Source: RGIG3701 sp964438515 (lineage in GTDB: Bacteria; Planctomycetota; Planctomycetia; Pirellulales; Thermoguttaceae). From it: a stretch of DNA of 64,000 bases. The notes below the pieces were generated by a model. That model saw nothing but the letters and a program-made list of their open reading frames with translations. It had not been told where the DNA came from and did no database searches. The position numbers and the translations under genes are program-made. Location of the stretch: contig CAYTLK010000004.1 in NCBI GenBank assembly GCA_964438515.1, positions 1 through 64,000 of the forward strand, given 5' to 3'. This document shows, piece by piece, positions 17,504-27,739 of the stretch (the stretch's first letter is position 1; each line of letters begins with the position of its first letter).

Positions 17504-20402
17504 TCAGTTCTCAGGGACTTCGGTTTCATTCGGCGCAAGCTCGCGGAAAATCGGAAGGTGACGATAGTACACCTCAAGCATCAGAAGGTGCATCGCCGTC
17601 GTATAATGCCGCCCGCACGCCTGTCCCCAATAATCCGGCGCAGGTTTGTACGGGTTCCAACTTCCGCGCAAGACGGGATTTTTCTTTTCCTGCGACTGTT
17701 GCAGAGCCGTCACGAGCTGTTTTTGCCACTCCATCCACCGAGCGTCGTGAATGTGGTACATCACCTGCGTCGCGTAGTACCAGTAATACGTGTTGCGCCG
17801 CTTCCCATCCGTAACGGACGGCAGATTTTCGGACAAATAATTGACCGCTTCCTGAAATTTCGGCTTTTTCGGGTCGTAATTCAGGTAAAGCTCCATCAAA
17901 AGCCCTTCGGCCGTCATCGCACAGGAAGGTTTGCGCCACGATTTCATTTCATCGTTCGTCGGATTTTCAATCGGAATGTAACAAAAGCGCGCGCCGCCGT
18001 CGATTGCCGCATGACGGACCCAACGATCAAGGTTCGTGAAAGTCGCTTCCGGAACGTTCAAACCCGCCATTTTCGCACTGACGAGCGCCATCGCCTGCCA
18101 GCCTGAAACGGAAGTGTCGGACTCGTTTCTCCACGTTTCACCGGTTTTTTCGGGAGTGTAACGCCACCCGCCCTGGGGAGTCTGCGCTTTCACAACAAAA
18201 TCGATCGCACGCTGCGCCGGTTCCCGAAGTCGGGCGTCGCGCGTCATTCCGTACGCTTCACAAAGCGCAATCGCCGCAATTCCCTGCGCGTAAATCCGAG
18301 CGTAGCGATTCGAATCGCTGGATTCCGTAAACAAACTTCCGTCGGTCTGCTGGTTGTTCAAGAGCCAGCTGAGTCCTTTTTGAACGGTTGCGGAATAATC
18401 TTTCGGCGTCTCCTCCTCGCTCTTCATGTGCGTGTATCCGGCCCCCAAGTACGACAAAAGTGCGAGACCCGTCGCGGCTGTGTCGGAATGAATCGTTCCG
18501 AAACCGAAATCACCGGGCCGCATTCCTTGAGGAAGTTCGTACGGAACGGCGTTGAACGACCAGCGTCCGTCCGGGAATTGACCGCGTTCCAGGAATTGAA
18601 GTCCCTGTTCCACAATCTCCTCCGAAATCGGATTTCCGCCTGCCTCTTCAATCATTTTTCGATGATTTGACCGCATCCTCTGTCGATACGGCAAAGCGGG
18701 TTCAGCTTCCAGCGCCCCTTCCGGCTCCAATAAATTCGGCGTCGAAGCCGCAAGATTCGGACGCGGCGTCATTTCGTCGTTCTCGCCGTCTTCTTCCTGT
18801 AAATCAGAATCAGAATCGGAATCCGTGAGAATTCGGGGCGCTTCAGGGTCAAAATGCATCCCCAACTCCGGAATGGAAGTGTCTTCGAAACGGAAAATGA
18901 CGACGTTATCGAGCATTTTTCTCCGTTCGAGATTTGCAAGGTTCGACCCGGTGAATTTTTCAGGCTGCGCGGTCATTTGAAGCACTGCGTCTGAAATCCC
19001 GTTTGCGGCTCCCGCTAAATAGGAATCCAGCTCGCTCCCGCTTCCGGCTCGCGCCCCCGTCGTCTGTCCGCCCGCCACTTCGGTCGGCGCCGCGTCCGAG
19101 ACGGTGAGTTTTTTCGGTTTTTTGGTCTTTTTACTTTCCTTTTTCTCCGTTTTCACGCTGTACGCCGCCGCCGCCGGACCCGCTGTTTCGCCGGACCCGG
19201 AACGTATTTCACCCATCGTCTCCCCTGCTCCGCCCGCTGGAGTTTCCGCCGCAACTTCACCCCAATTTTGTGCGGCTCCGGAAACGACATTTTCCCCCTC
19301 ACGCGACGCATCGGATTTCATGTGCGGTTCCCCGACGGCCGATTTTTCTCGATTTTCTTCCAACTTTTTCGTAAATCCAGACCGTTCGGAACGCCGCTTT
19401 TTCGCTTCCTCTTCAAGATTGATTTTCTTCCGACTCGCCGCAACCGCCGTCTCCGTCTCCATTTGCGCCTCAACGGTTAAATCCTGAGGCGTCGGCGCGT
19501 CCATTGCGAGACCCGAAGCCGTCACTTTTTCGTCCGACGTTTCGCGATTCACGAAAGTTTCGGGCTGCGGACGGTTTTCATCCTCTTTCAGGGTCCTTTC
19601 GGGTCTTTCGGATTCCGAAATTTCAATGTTTTGCGCCATCGTCTGCGCGTTTCGAGTTGTGGAAGGATTTTCCGGCGCGTTCTTTTGACCGTTCGTTTCA
19701 CTCTCCGTNNNNNNNNNNNNNNNNNNNNNNNNNNNNNNNNNNNNNNNNNNNNNNNNNNNNNNNNNNNNNNNNNNNNNNNNNNNNNNNNNNNNNNNNNNNN
19801 NNNNNNNNCGTTTCGTTCGTTTCGCCGTCCGTTTCTGAAGCGGCTTCCGCCTCCACCTCGCTGTGAGTCTGCGCGACGAGTTTCATTTCCTCCTCAAGAT
19901 TCACGGGACCCGCATCCGGAACCGAATTTTGCGGCGTCTGCGGTCTCGGAAGCGTTGGATCCTCTGCCGACTCACCGTCCAACAATTCGTCGCCGGGAAG
20001 CTCGCCGTAATAATAATCGTTCACAATAATCGGCGCTTTCGGATTCAGATTGAGCGTCACTTCATGTTCGTCCGTCGGTTTGTACCCGACGATGAGGTCC
20101 GTGAACGACAGAAGAAGCGCCAAATGAAATGCGAGACTCAATGCCAGCGCCAGAATCATTCCGCGGCGTTCCGTGTTCCGCATGCATCCCAAGAAAATCA
20201 AAAAAGTGACGGCGAGCGTCCCCACACCGAGTACGAACGGAATGTTTCGGCTCAATTCCGGCCACAACCACTCCTCGCGCGGAAACTCCATCAGCCCCCA
20301 AACCGCACAAAACGATCCCGCAGAGGTGAATAAAAACAGTAAACACGCCTCGCCTCCCGAAATGGAAAGCACGTCGAAAACAGGTTTTAACGGATTCTTC
20401 AT
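17504..20402 (-). CDS. Membrane-anchored squalene-cyclase/prenyltransferase-like alpha/alpha-toroid protein (interrupted by an assembly gap)
   Basis: I treat 19809-20402 and 17504-19708 as one gene: both sides of the gap are open and encode Glu/Thr/Asn-rich text (ETNE before, ESETNG after). The N-terminus has three membrane helices (about residues 17-36, 54-73 and 82-104), followed by a long acidic periplasmic linker, Pro/Thr- and Glu-rich. The C-terminal ~330 residues carry alpha/alpha-toroid repeats of the squalene-hopene cyclase type: FLERGQFPDGRWSF, GLSWLLNNQQTDGSL and FVVKAQTPQGGWRY. The DxDD catalytic motif of real cyclases is not seen, so an enzymatic role is doubtful. It is last in the TPR-ExbB-ExbD operon, 63 bp after exbD. 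A role as the energised partner of the proton channel is inference. The true length is unknown because of the gap. Confidence 0.78.
19709..19808. other. Assembly gap of 100 N
   Basis: Exactly 100 undetermined bases, the usual scaffold placeholder, placed inside a stretch encoding repeated Glu-Thr-Asn-Gly words. The real length and the reading frame across it are unknown. Confidence 0.95.
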
Positions 20403-20465
20403 GGCGTAACCGCTCGTAAAATGAAAGAAAGATTAAAATTTATACCAACACAAAACGAACAATAT

Positions 20466-20876
20466 TCATTCTTCGCGTGTGACGGTGGAATAATTCAACT
20501 CAAGTTTCTGACACAAATCGGCGACCGCAACGATGGAACCAAACGGAGCGCGCGCGTCGCCTCGAATAACGACCGACGAATCTTCAACCGGATGCGCCCA
20601 GGCGGTCGAAAGCGCCTCTTCCATCTCGTTCGAATCCATTTTTTTCCCGGCGATGTACGTCTCTCCCTCACGATTGATGTTGATGACGAGCGACTGCGGT
20701 TCGGACCAAAGCGGCACAGCCTCCGTCGCCTCCGGGAGCTGAATATCGAGCGCGCTTTCTTCTTCGTCGAATTTCGTCGCTACGAGAAAGAAAATCAGGA
20801 GGAGAAACACGACGTCCACAAGCGGCGCAATGCTCAGACTTCCCAGCGTGTTTCCTTTATTAATTTTCACGGACAT
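20466..20876 (-). CDS. exbD: ExbD/TolR-family biopolymer transport protein
   Basis: 136 residues. A short cytoplasmic N-terminus, then one helix APLVDVVFLLLIFFLVAT whose Asp21 is the conserved proton-carrying residue of ExbD/TolR. A periplasmic domain follows, with LDIQLPEAT and SVVIRGDARAPFGSIVAVADLC. With the ExbB protein encoded 112 bp upstream it should form an inner-membrane proton-driven motor. The partner is more likely the toroid protein encoded downstream than a TonB, since no TonB C-terminal domain is seen here. Confidence 0.92.
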   Translation of the reverse strand: MSVKINKGNTLGSLSIAPLVDVVFLLLIFFLVATKFDEEESALDIQLPEATEAVPLWSEPQSLVININREGETYIAGKKMDSNEMEEALSTAWAHPVEDSSVVIRGDARAPFGSIVAVADLCQKLELNYSTVTREE

Positions 20877-20988
20877 AAACGCACCCTTTTCAAAAGCTGG
20901 ACAAAAAACCAGGTTCTTTGAATATTGCTCGACTCTTTTTTGATTCTGTATGAATTAGTTTTAGCGATTTTTTGAATTAAATTCGAAT

Positions 20989-21996
20989 TTATTTTGACGT
21001 TTTACCAGCTTTTTGATGCAGATACGCTTCAAACTGGGCGGGCGTCACGTGTACTTTTCCCTCAAGCGCCTCCATGTAGGAAATGAAATTCAGGAGTTTT
21101 TCATCCATTTTGTAAAAGAGCTTCTGAATTTTTCCTTCGTACCAGTGCGCGAGAATCGCAGCGGGAATCGCGACGAACAGCCCGGCACAAGTCGTGACGA
21201 GCGCCATGTAAATTCCTTCGGAAAGAAGTTCCGCTTTATGAACTCCAACGCTCGAAGCGGTCGCCATAAACGCCTGAATCATTCCCATGACGGTTCCCAA
21301 AAGTCCCATAAGAGGCGTAATCGCCGCCGCCAAAACGAGAATTCGAACCTTTCCGAACAGCCGCGTCGCCTCATTATCCTTCGCATTCTGAATGACCGCC
21401 AGAACCTCGCTCAACGGACGTCCCGTCATCATAAGCGCCGCCTGAATCACTTTGGAAGACGCACTTCGATTCCGACGGCACGCCGCGTAAATCGCTCGCG
21501 GGTCGGCTTTCGCGGAAACTTGGACGTCCACATTATGAAAGAGCCGCCGGGGAAGAACCGCACCGCGACGCAGCGCAAAAAGACGTTCCAGACCGACCGC
21601 AATCACGAGGAGCGACATAAATCCGATCGGATACATCAAAACGCCGCCGCTCATCACGAGTTCGTACGCCGTAAGAGGCTTTTTTTCGTCCGAAACCGCT
21701 GAATTCACAGCTTCCGCCGAAGTTGCAGCGTCCGCTGAATCCGCGTCGGATGAACCCGCTGCATCCGTCGAAGCAGTTTCCGCAGGGGCGGAGTTTGAAA
21801 CATCCGCAGGTTCGGAACTTTCCGTATTTTCTGCCGGTTCCGCGGTGGATTCCGCTGCAGGTTCCGCGGTGGATTCTGCAGCCGATTCCGGAGCGTCCGT
21901 CGCTTCCGCAAAAAGCGGCGCCGTGAACGTCAGTCCGCAAGCCGCGACAAACGAAAGAAAAAAACAGCAAACGCATTTTTGAAGTTTTTTATTCAT
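20989..21996 (-). CDS. exbB: ExbB/TolQ/MotA-family proton channel protein with exported Ala/Ser/Glu-rich N-terminus
   Basis: 335 residues. A signal peptide (1-30) is followed by a low-complexity periplasmic segment of about 75 residues with repeated AESTAEPA words. Then come three membrane helices: GVLMYPIGFMSLLVIAVGL, ILVLAAAITPLMGLLGTVMG and LVTTCAGLFVAIPAAILAHW. The GLLGTVMGMIQAF and TTCAGLFVAIPA motifs are those of ExbB/TolQ. The extra signal peptide and linker are a form I associate with planctomycetes and some other Gram-negatives. It is second in the operon after the TPR gene (gap 110 bp). Confidence 0.92.
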   Translation of the reverse strand: MNKKLQKCVCCFFLSFVAACGLTFTAPLFAEATDAPESAAESTAEPAAESTAEPAENTESSEPADVSNSAPAETASTDAAGSSDADSADAATSAEAVNSAVSDEKKPLTAYELVMSGGVLMYPIGFMSLLVIAVGLERLFALRRGAVLPRRLFHNVDVQVSAKADPRAIYAACRRNRSASSKVIQAALMMTGRPLSEVLAVIQNAKDNEATRLFGKVRILVLAAAITPLMGLLGTVMGMIQAFMATASSVGVHKAELLSEGIYMALVTTCAGLFVAIPAAILAHWYEGKIQKLFYKMDEKLLNFISYMEALEGKVHVTPAQFEAYLHQKAGKTSK

Positions 21997-22106
21997 ATTT
22001 CTTCACACCTTATAATAAAGGAAGGACCTTTTCTGACCGACGTAGGTTTCACGAACGAATAATTTTCACGAACGACGTATGTTTCACGACGTACGGAAAT
22101 TCCGCA

Positions 22107-25100
22107 TCACTCCTCCTGAAGTTTCTGCATCTTTTTTCGTACGGTTTTCACTTTGTCATTTTCGGGGTATTTTTCGAGCAAATCGTGGTAGTGTTTCAGC
22201 GCTTTATCGACTTTTCCGAGCTGTTCGAAGCACTGCGCCGCCTCAAAGAGCGCGTCGGCCTGCAGCTGCGGCGCCTCGACACCGTAAATCACCTGATAGT
22301 ACATCTGAATCGCCTGTTCGTACTTTTTCTGTGCAAAAAACACTTCCCCTTTGAGGAAGAGCGCCTGAGACGTAAAAATGGGGTCGCTCAACTGCAGAAT
22401 CTGCTCGCACGCCGCAACGGATTCATCCAGACGGTTCAGCCGAAATAACGCAAAAGCGGCTTTGTACTTCATTCGAATCAATTCGCTGGATTTCGGGTAA
22501 ATTTCCTCAAATTCGGCTTCCGTTTCCAACAGATTTTCCCATTTTTGCGTATCTTCCTCAATTTGAATCATCATTCCCAGCGCGTTTTCAGCAAAAGCGG
22601 GTTCCAACTCGGGGATTTTCCGCACGTTCTGCATGATTTCATACGCTTTTTTTGTCTCTCCAACGCGATAAAACGCCATTCCCTGCAAGAAACGCAGTTC
22701 GGCGCGATTCGCGCAGATTTCCGCAACTCGTTCGGGACTGACGGTTTTCGAAAGTTTGGGTTCGAGCCTCAAAGTGTCGATGAACTCCAGCGTCTCGCGG
22801 AAACGATCGCGATTGTAAAGCGTCCAGGCGATTTTCACCTCGGCTCCCCGCCGCAAAAAGTCGCGTTTTTTCGAACTTAAATCAATTACAAAACGAAACG
22901 CCGTTTCCGCGTCGTTCATGTTTCCGTCCGCAAACCAATGCATTCCGAGCTGGGAATAAAGGGAGCGCAAAAATACACTTTTTGGGTACTTTCCGTGCAT
23001 CTCCGCGAGCAAATTCTGCGCGTCCTCCAGTTTTTTCTGCTCGAGCAGCGTTTTAACGAGCTGATTGTACGCACGTTCGAGCGTCTCCCACTCGGGAAAA
23101 TCTTGCATCAGCGTCCGAAACTGGGTTTCCGCGGCGGCAAAATCTTTCTTCTGCAGGAGACAGAAACCAATTTCGTACATTGCTTCAGGATGAAGAGGCT
23201 GAAAATCTTCCGAATCGGAGTTCAAAATCACCGTCCACGCTTCCATTGCAGCGTCGTAATCCGCAGATTCCATCGCCGCAATCGCACGGACGTTCGCGCC
23301 TCGCTCCTGAAAACGGGAGTTCGGGAACTTTTTCTCCATCTCGCGTGAGATTTCGACCGCTTTTTCCGTCTGATTCAGCTTCAAGTAACACTGCGACGCA
23401 AGCAGTCCCGCTTCCGGCGCACGCTCGCTTTTCGGAAACATCTTCATCGTTTCTTCAAACGCGGCGGCCGCTTTGTCGAGCGCCTTCATTTCCACCTCGC
23501 AGCGCCCGCGCAAAAAGTACATTTCATCCTTCAGCGCCGAATCCGGACAGTTTTTCAAACCGTAACCGATGTTTTTGACACAATTTTCATAATCTTTCTG
23601 CAGAAAGTACACGTCGGAAAGGTCGAGGTACAGTCTGTCGCGATCCGGATACTCGACGTCCCGCGCCTGATTTTTCGCCAAAATGAGATTCTTTTTCGCA
23701 CGATTCAAATATTTGTCGATGAGTTTTTGACTCTTGAATGTGGTCGCGAATCCTTTGCAGCACACACCCAGCAAGTGACGCATTTCGACGCTTTTCAGCG
23801 GGTCCGTGATGGATTTTTGCGTTTCAAGGATGTATTTGTACCCTTCTTTGTACAGACCGTTCCGCTCGAAACAATGTGCGGTGGAAACCGACCAGGAATC
23901 CTTAAACGGAGCGTCCGGAAAACGATTGATGAGGCGTTCCCAGCAATCCTGCGCCGCGCGAAAATCTTTCAGCTGGAAGAGCGCAAACGCGTAATCTTCG
24001 AGAAACACCATCTGCATTACGTCCGGAATCCGTTCGAAACCGTCCCACGCAATCACCTCGCCCGCTGCATCGAGCACATTTTTATAATCTTTCTTTTCCT
24101 TATAAATCCGCACCGCCTGAAACATCGCGTCGGCTCCGCGCGTCAGCGTTTTCGGCGACTGATGCTCGGTGAAAATCTTTCGGTAAAGCGCGATCGCTTC
24201 CTCACTGCGTCCGCAGGCGGCCAGCGCGTCGGCGCGGTCCCGAAGAAGCGTGAACGTCAGTTTCTTTTTCGAGACTTTTTCCACAAGTTCCAACGCCGTC
24301 TGCGGCTCGCCGATCCGAAGATGGTAGAGCGCCAGCTGATGCGTCGCGCTGTTGCGCAGGGAACGGTCTTTTTTCACGTTTTCATCGTCCAAAACCGACT
24401 GCCAGAGCGCCGCGCAGTCCGCCTCCGAAAACGTTTGAACCCCATTTTCAGGATTTTTCGCCTGTTTCTCGTTGAATTTCATCATGGCGAGCGCCTGTTG
24501 GTACCGCGCGTAAATCGCAATGGGATTCTGCGGAAACTGTGCCGGAACTCGGCTGAACATTTCTGCGGCGGCTGCGAAATTTTCGAGTTTCACGAACGTT
24601 TCGCCGTACCGATAGTACAAAATCGCGAGTTTCAGAACAGCCGGATCCTCCGACTCCGGACGAACGTACGCCGCGAAAGAGGAATCGTCAAAAATACTCT
24701 GGTACTTCTCGGCCGCCGCGTCGTAATTTCCGAGCAAAAAGTGGATGTCGCCCAAAAGCCGTACCGCACGAAGACGCAGCGACGTTTCAGGTTTCCGATC
24801 GAGGAGCGTCTGAAGCGTAATCATCGCCTTGCGCGCGTCCGGCTCCCGCAAATTCATGTAGCACTCCGCTAGCGTGTACAGTGCCCGATCGAGTTCCGCA
24901 TAATGCTGCGTCGCAACCACGAGCTGCAAATCTCCCAGCGCGTTTTCGTAATTTCCGAGCTGAATGTACGCAACCGCTTCGTAAAAACAAGCATCCATCC
25001 TCTTCTGACTGTCGGGAAACGTCTCGCGAAGAATCTGAAACTGCGCGACCGCTTTGCGGCACAGCTCGGACGCCTCCGGACTCAGCGAGTAGTAACGGTT

Positions 25101-25538
25101 CGCCGTCGTTTCGACCGTCTTTCGAAGCACACCTGAATTCTGCACAGGAAACGTATTTGAATGCTTCAAGTACGTCACGCCGAGAAAGAAGTGCGTTTCG
25201 TCCTGATTCGGAAATTTTGAGTCGGAAATCACCTTTTCAAGTAGCGATTCCGCCTCTCTGTAGTTTTCTGTACGAAAGTCGCAGATTCCCAAATAGTATT
25301 CTGCGTAAGACCGCTGCGAATTTTCCGGGTATTTTTGCAGAAAATCCTCCCAGCCGCTGCGTGCAATCGCATATTCGCCGTTCGTAGTGAGCGCCAGATT
25401 CCCGTTAAACTGAGTATCCGCCGCGAGCCGATCGTCTGCTGAAAGCGCGCGAGCGCTTACAACGACCAACAGAAATGCGAGTGCGCCCCAAAATGCGTAT
25501 CGTTCCTTCCGCTGCATTATTCCGTAAAATCCCTTCAT
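22107..25538 (-). CDS. Large exported TPR protein heading the ExbB/ExbD operon
   Basis: 1,143 residues from the ATG at 25538; an in-frame extension upstream crosses the promoter and is rejected. A signal peptide (about 1-35, WGALAFLLVVVSARALS) is followed by tetratricopeptide repeats almost to the end. Typical units are LALTTNGEYAIARSGWEDFL, YYLGICDFRTENYREAESLL and the C-terminal AAQCFEQLGKVDKALKHYHD. The phased A-x-x-Y-x-x-G pattern resembles YbgF/BamD-like periplasmic TPR proteins but is far longer. It likely scaffolds periplasmic or outer-membrane partners of the proton motor encoded next to it. No enzymatic domain is seen. Confidence 0.88.
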   Translation of the reverse strand: MKGFYGIMQRKERYAFWGALAFLLVVVSARALSADDRLAADTQFNGNLALTTNGEYAIARSGWEDFLQKYPENSQRSYAEYYLGICDFRTENYREAESLLEKVISDSKFPNQDETHFFLGVTYLKHSNTFPVQNSGVLRKTVETTANRYYSLSPEASELCRKAVAQFQILRETFPDSQKRMDACFYEAVAYIQLGNYENALGDLQLVVATQHYAELDRALYTLAECYMNLREPDARKAMITLQTLLDRKPETSLRLRAVRLLGDIHFLLGNYDAAAEKYQSIFDDSSFAAYVRPESEDPAVLKLAILYYRYGETFVKLENFAAAAEMFSRVPAQFPQNPIAIYARYQQALAMMKFNEKQAKNPENGVQTFSEADCAALWQSVLDDENVKKDRSLRNSATHQLALYHLRIGEPQTALELVEKVSKKKLTFTLLRDRADALAACGRSEEAIALYRKIFTEHQSPKTLTRGADAMFQAVRIYKEKKDYKNVLDAAGEVIAWDGFERIPDVMQMVFLEDYAFALFQLKDFRAAQDCWERLINRFPDAPFKDSWSVSTAHCFERNGLYKEGYKYILETQKSITDPLKSVEMRHLLGVCCKGFATTFKSQKLIDKYLNRAKKNLILAKNQARDVEYPDRDRLYLDLSDVYFLQKDYENCVKNIGYGLKNCPDSALKDEMYFLRGRCEVEMKALDKAAAAFEETMKMFPKSERAPEAGLLASQCYLKLNQTEKAVEISREMEKKFPNSRFQERGANVRAIAAMESADYDAAMEAWTVILNSDSEDFQPLHPEAMYEIGFCLLQKKDFAAAETQFRTLMQDFPEWETLERAYNQLVKTLLEQKKLEDAQNLLAEMHGKYPKSVFLRSLYSQLGMHWFADGNMNDAETAFRFVIDLSSKKRDFLRRGAEVKIAWTLYNRDRFRETLEFIDTLRLEPKLSKTVSPERVAEICANRAELRFLQGMAFYRVGETKKAYEIMQNVRKIPELEPAFAENALGMMIQIEEDTQKWENLLETEAEFEEIYPKSSELIRMKYKAAFALFRLNRLDESVAACEQILQLSDPIFTSQALFLKGEVFFAQKKYEQAIQMYYQVIYGVEAPQLQADALFEAAQCFEQLGKVDKALKHYHDLLEKYPENDKVKTVRKKMQKLQEE

Positions 25539-25613
25539 GAAACCGCCTGTCCCTGTGTTCTGATGTTCTTTCCCTCGGGTTGAAACATGGAACGTTTTCT
25601 GACGTTTTCTGTC

Positions 25614-25642
25614 ATTATAACACGTTCTCGTTTTTTCTTCAA
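25614..25642 (-). promoter_or_regulatory. Sigma70-type promoter of the TPR-ExbB-ExbD-toroid operon
   Basis: On the minus strand, TTGAAG (25637-25642), a 17-bp spacer and consensus TATAAT (25614-25619). The start would be near 25607, about 70 nt before the TPR gene start. Confidence 0.65.
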
Positions 25643-26043
25643 CCACGCAATCCATGCTTTCCGAAGTTTTTTTCAAAATTCTTCACATTACTTCAAATTC
25701 TTTGCTTCCGTAATCGTGAAAATTTATGCACTTCATGGGAATGGAAATCTTTACCTATTTTATTCTAACATGTTTTTTCCTAAATGACAAACTATTTTTC
25801 CTAAAACTTTTCGTTTATTTAAACTCCGGGAAAGATAAAAACCCTACAGGTTCCAAAATTAGTTCAGCTGGAAAAGATGTTGTATTTTGCAAAATCGTTT
25901 TAATCTGTAAAAACGTTTAAGTTTCGACGAGTTTTCACCGAAAATAAGTTTAATGATTATATCGATTGATACAGTTAAATTGATTTTCCTGTACAAAAAG
26001 GCGTCATCCTGCGTCAAAAAATCCTTTCGGAAGGTTTTTCATT
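25643..26043. other. AT-rich intergenic stretch upstream of the porin gene
   Basis: Four hundred bases with low GC and no supported gene. It separates the TPR operon promoter from the porin-like gene and probably holds the latter's promoter, which I could not place with confidence. GGAAGG near 26030 serves the GTG start at 26044. Confidence 0.5.
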
Positions 26044-27600
26044 GTGAATTGCGTCCTGAAAATTATTATATCCGTTATTTTTGTTATTTTCGGAACTTTG
26101 GGAGTCCCTGCGTCCCTGAATGCGCAGATGACGACCGACGAATTTAACGATCGTTTGGCCGCAATGGAGAAAGAAAACGACGCGCTCCGCGAACAAATTG
26201 ACGCACAGAAAACCGCACAAAATTCCGTTCCGACAGACGCACAAATTCCCGCTCAAACTTCCGCACCGACAGACGCACAAATTCCCGCACAGAATTACGC
26301 ACAGATTTCGGAATCCCTTTCGCAGGAAGTTTCAAAACAAGATTTATTTTCCGTACCCGTTTCAACTGGCGCGTCCGACGGCCTTTTGCGGTCTTCGGAG
26401 CTTGCGGAGTCGGTGGAGTTGGAGGAATCGGAACGGGACGCGGAAAAGTACAATTCGGTTTTCCTCAATATGTCGCAGGACGATTTGGAGGCGGAACTGG
26501 CGCGCTACAAAAGTTGGAAATGGGATAAAAATCACCTCACTCTGACGCCCTACGTCTGGTTCTGGCTCACCGCCACGCACGAAACGAATCAGATGTTTGC
26601 GGGCGAGTATCCGTTGTGGGTTCGAAATACGGACAGAAGTCATACATACTTCGACATGAAGGCGACGCGTCTCGGTTTCAATCTGACGGCTCCGGAAATC
26701 TCGTCTCTTCCCGGCGTCCAAGTGTCGTCCGTGTTCGAAAGCGACTTCGAAAACACGTACACGAGCGAAAATAAAGCCGACATGGAACTTCGAAAAGCAT
26801 ACATTCAATTCAAAAGCGAGGATTCCATGCTTCTAATCGGACAGACGTGGGAGCTTCTGAGTCCGTACTACCCGACCGTTTTGAACTGGGGATTCGGTTC
26901 CGCCGGCGGAAACTTCGGCTTTCGGCGTCCTCAAATCCGTTACGACCGTTATTTTAAGCGCGAAAATGGTCGTTTTGCCGTTCAGACGTGCGTTTTGAGT
27001 TCGAGCACCAGCAATTTTACCGCCTCCGACGGTTCCTTCTACAGCGGAAAAATGGGGCGCTACCCGGAATTTCAGCTGCGTCTGGAACGTTCGTACGACG
27101 AATTCGGACTGTGGGACAGCGCGACCTTTGCGGCAGGTGCAAAAATCGGCGATAAAGAATACGTCATGAATTCCGACGAGTTCCATCGTACCTCCTGGGC
27201 GTTCACTGCAGAAACGAAAATCCGTTTTACGGAAAAAGTTTTTCTCCTCGGCGAATTTTACGTCGGCGAGCTTCTGGCGGTCAACTGTGCGTCCATCATG
27301 CAGGATTTGAACCCTCAAACTCGCGAAAACATCGGTTCCACCGGCGGCTGGTTCTCGATTATGTGGGATTTTATGCCCGACTGGCACACTTCGGTCGGTT
27401 ACTCAATCGACGATGTGTGGGATTCCAAAGTTGCGAGAGGGATGCGCTCGCAGAACTACTTCACCTTCATCAATATTTCGCACGATATAACGAAAGCGTT
27501 CAACGTCGGATTTGAGTACGAATATTACAACACGACCTACTGCGAGGACCGTGACGCGCATTCGAATCTGTTCATGATTTGTGCGATGTACAAAATATGA
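26044..27600 (+). CDS. Porin-like outer-membrane beta-barrel protein with N-terminal coiled coil
   Basis: 518 residues. The start is GTG at 26044, supported by GGAAGG and by a signal peptide beginning there (IIISVIFVIFGTLGVPASLN). Residues 30-58 form a coiled coil (FNDRLAAMEKENDALREQID). Next comes a Pro/Gln/Thr linker with repeated DAQIPAQ words. From about residue 165 on, alternating hydrophobic/polar strands with many Tyr, Trp and Phe suggest a barrel: LTPYVWFWLTATHETNQMFA, FDMKATRLGFNLTAPE, and a C-terminus ending NLFMICAMYKI. This resembles DcaP/OprP-type trimeric porins, common in planctomycetes. Substrate unknown. Confidence 0.75.
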   Translation: MNCVLKIIISVIFVIFGTLGVPASLNAQMTTDEFNDRLAAMEKENDALREQIDAQKTAQNSVPTDAQIPAQTSAPTDAQIPAQNYAQISESLSQEVSKQDLFSVPVSTGASDGLLRSSELAESVELEESERDAEKYNSVFLNMSQDDLEAELARYKSWKWDKNHLTLTPYVWFWLTATHETNQMFAGEYPLWVRNTDRSHTYFDMKATRLGFNLTAPEISSLPGVQVSSVFESDFENTYTSENKADMELRKAYIQFKSEDSMLLIGQTWELLSPYYPTVLNWGFGSAGGNFGFRRPQIRYDRYFKRENGRFAVQTCVLSSSTSNFTASDGSFYSGKMGRYPEFQLRLERSYDEFGLWDSATFAAGAKIGDKEYVMNSDEFHRTSWAFTAETKIRFTEKVFLLGEFYVGELLAVNCASIMQDLNPQTRENIGSTGGWFSIMWDFMPDWHTSVGYSIDDVWDSKVARGMRSQNYFTFINISHDITKAFNVGFEYEYYNTTYCEDRDAHSNLFMICAMYKI

Positions 27601-27672
27601 ATTTTGTTTGATATTTACGTCATCCGAATGTAAAACCTCTGTAAATTCTTTCCAAAAGTCAAAATTTTCGGT

Positions 27673-27700
27673 TGCAATTTCACAAAATTGCGTTATATTA
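27673..27700 (+). promoter_or_regulatory. Sigma70-type promoter for the AMP-binding synthetase gene
   Basis: TTGCAA (27673-27678), a 16-bp spacer and TATATT (27695-27700); start near 27707, leader about 33 nt. Confidence 0.5.
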
Positions 27701-27739
27701 AAACCAATGAAACAAATATGACTTTGGAAAGGGTCTGAA

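Noticed and set aside
23727..24872. 381-codon plus-strand frame inside the TPR gene
   Set aside because: Antisense shadow of TPR repeats with strongly basic, unlikely composition.
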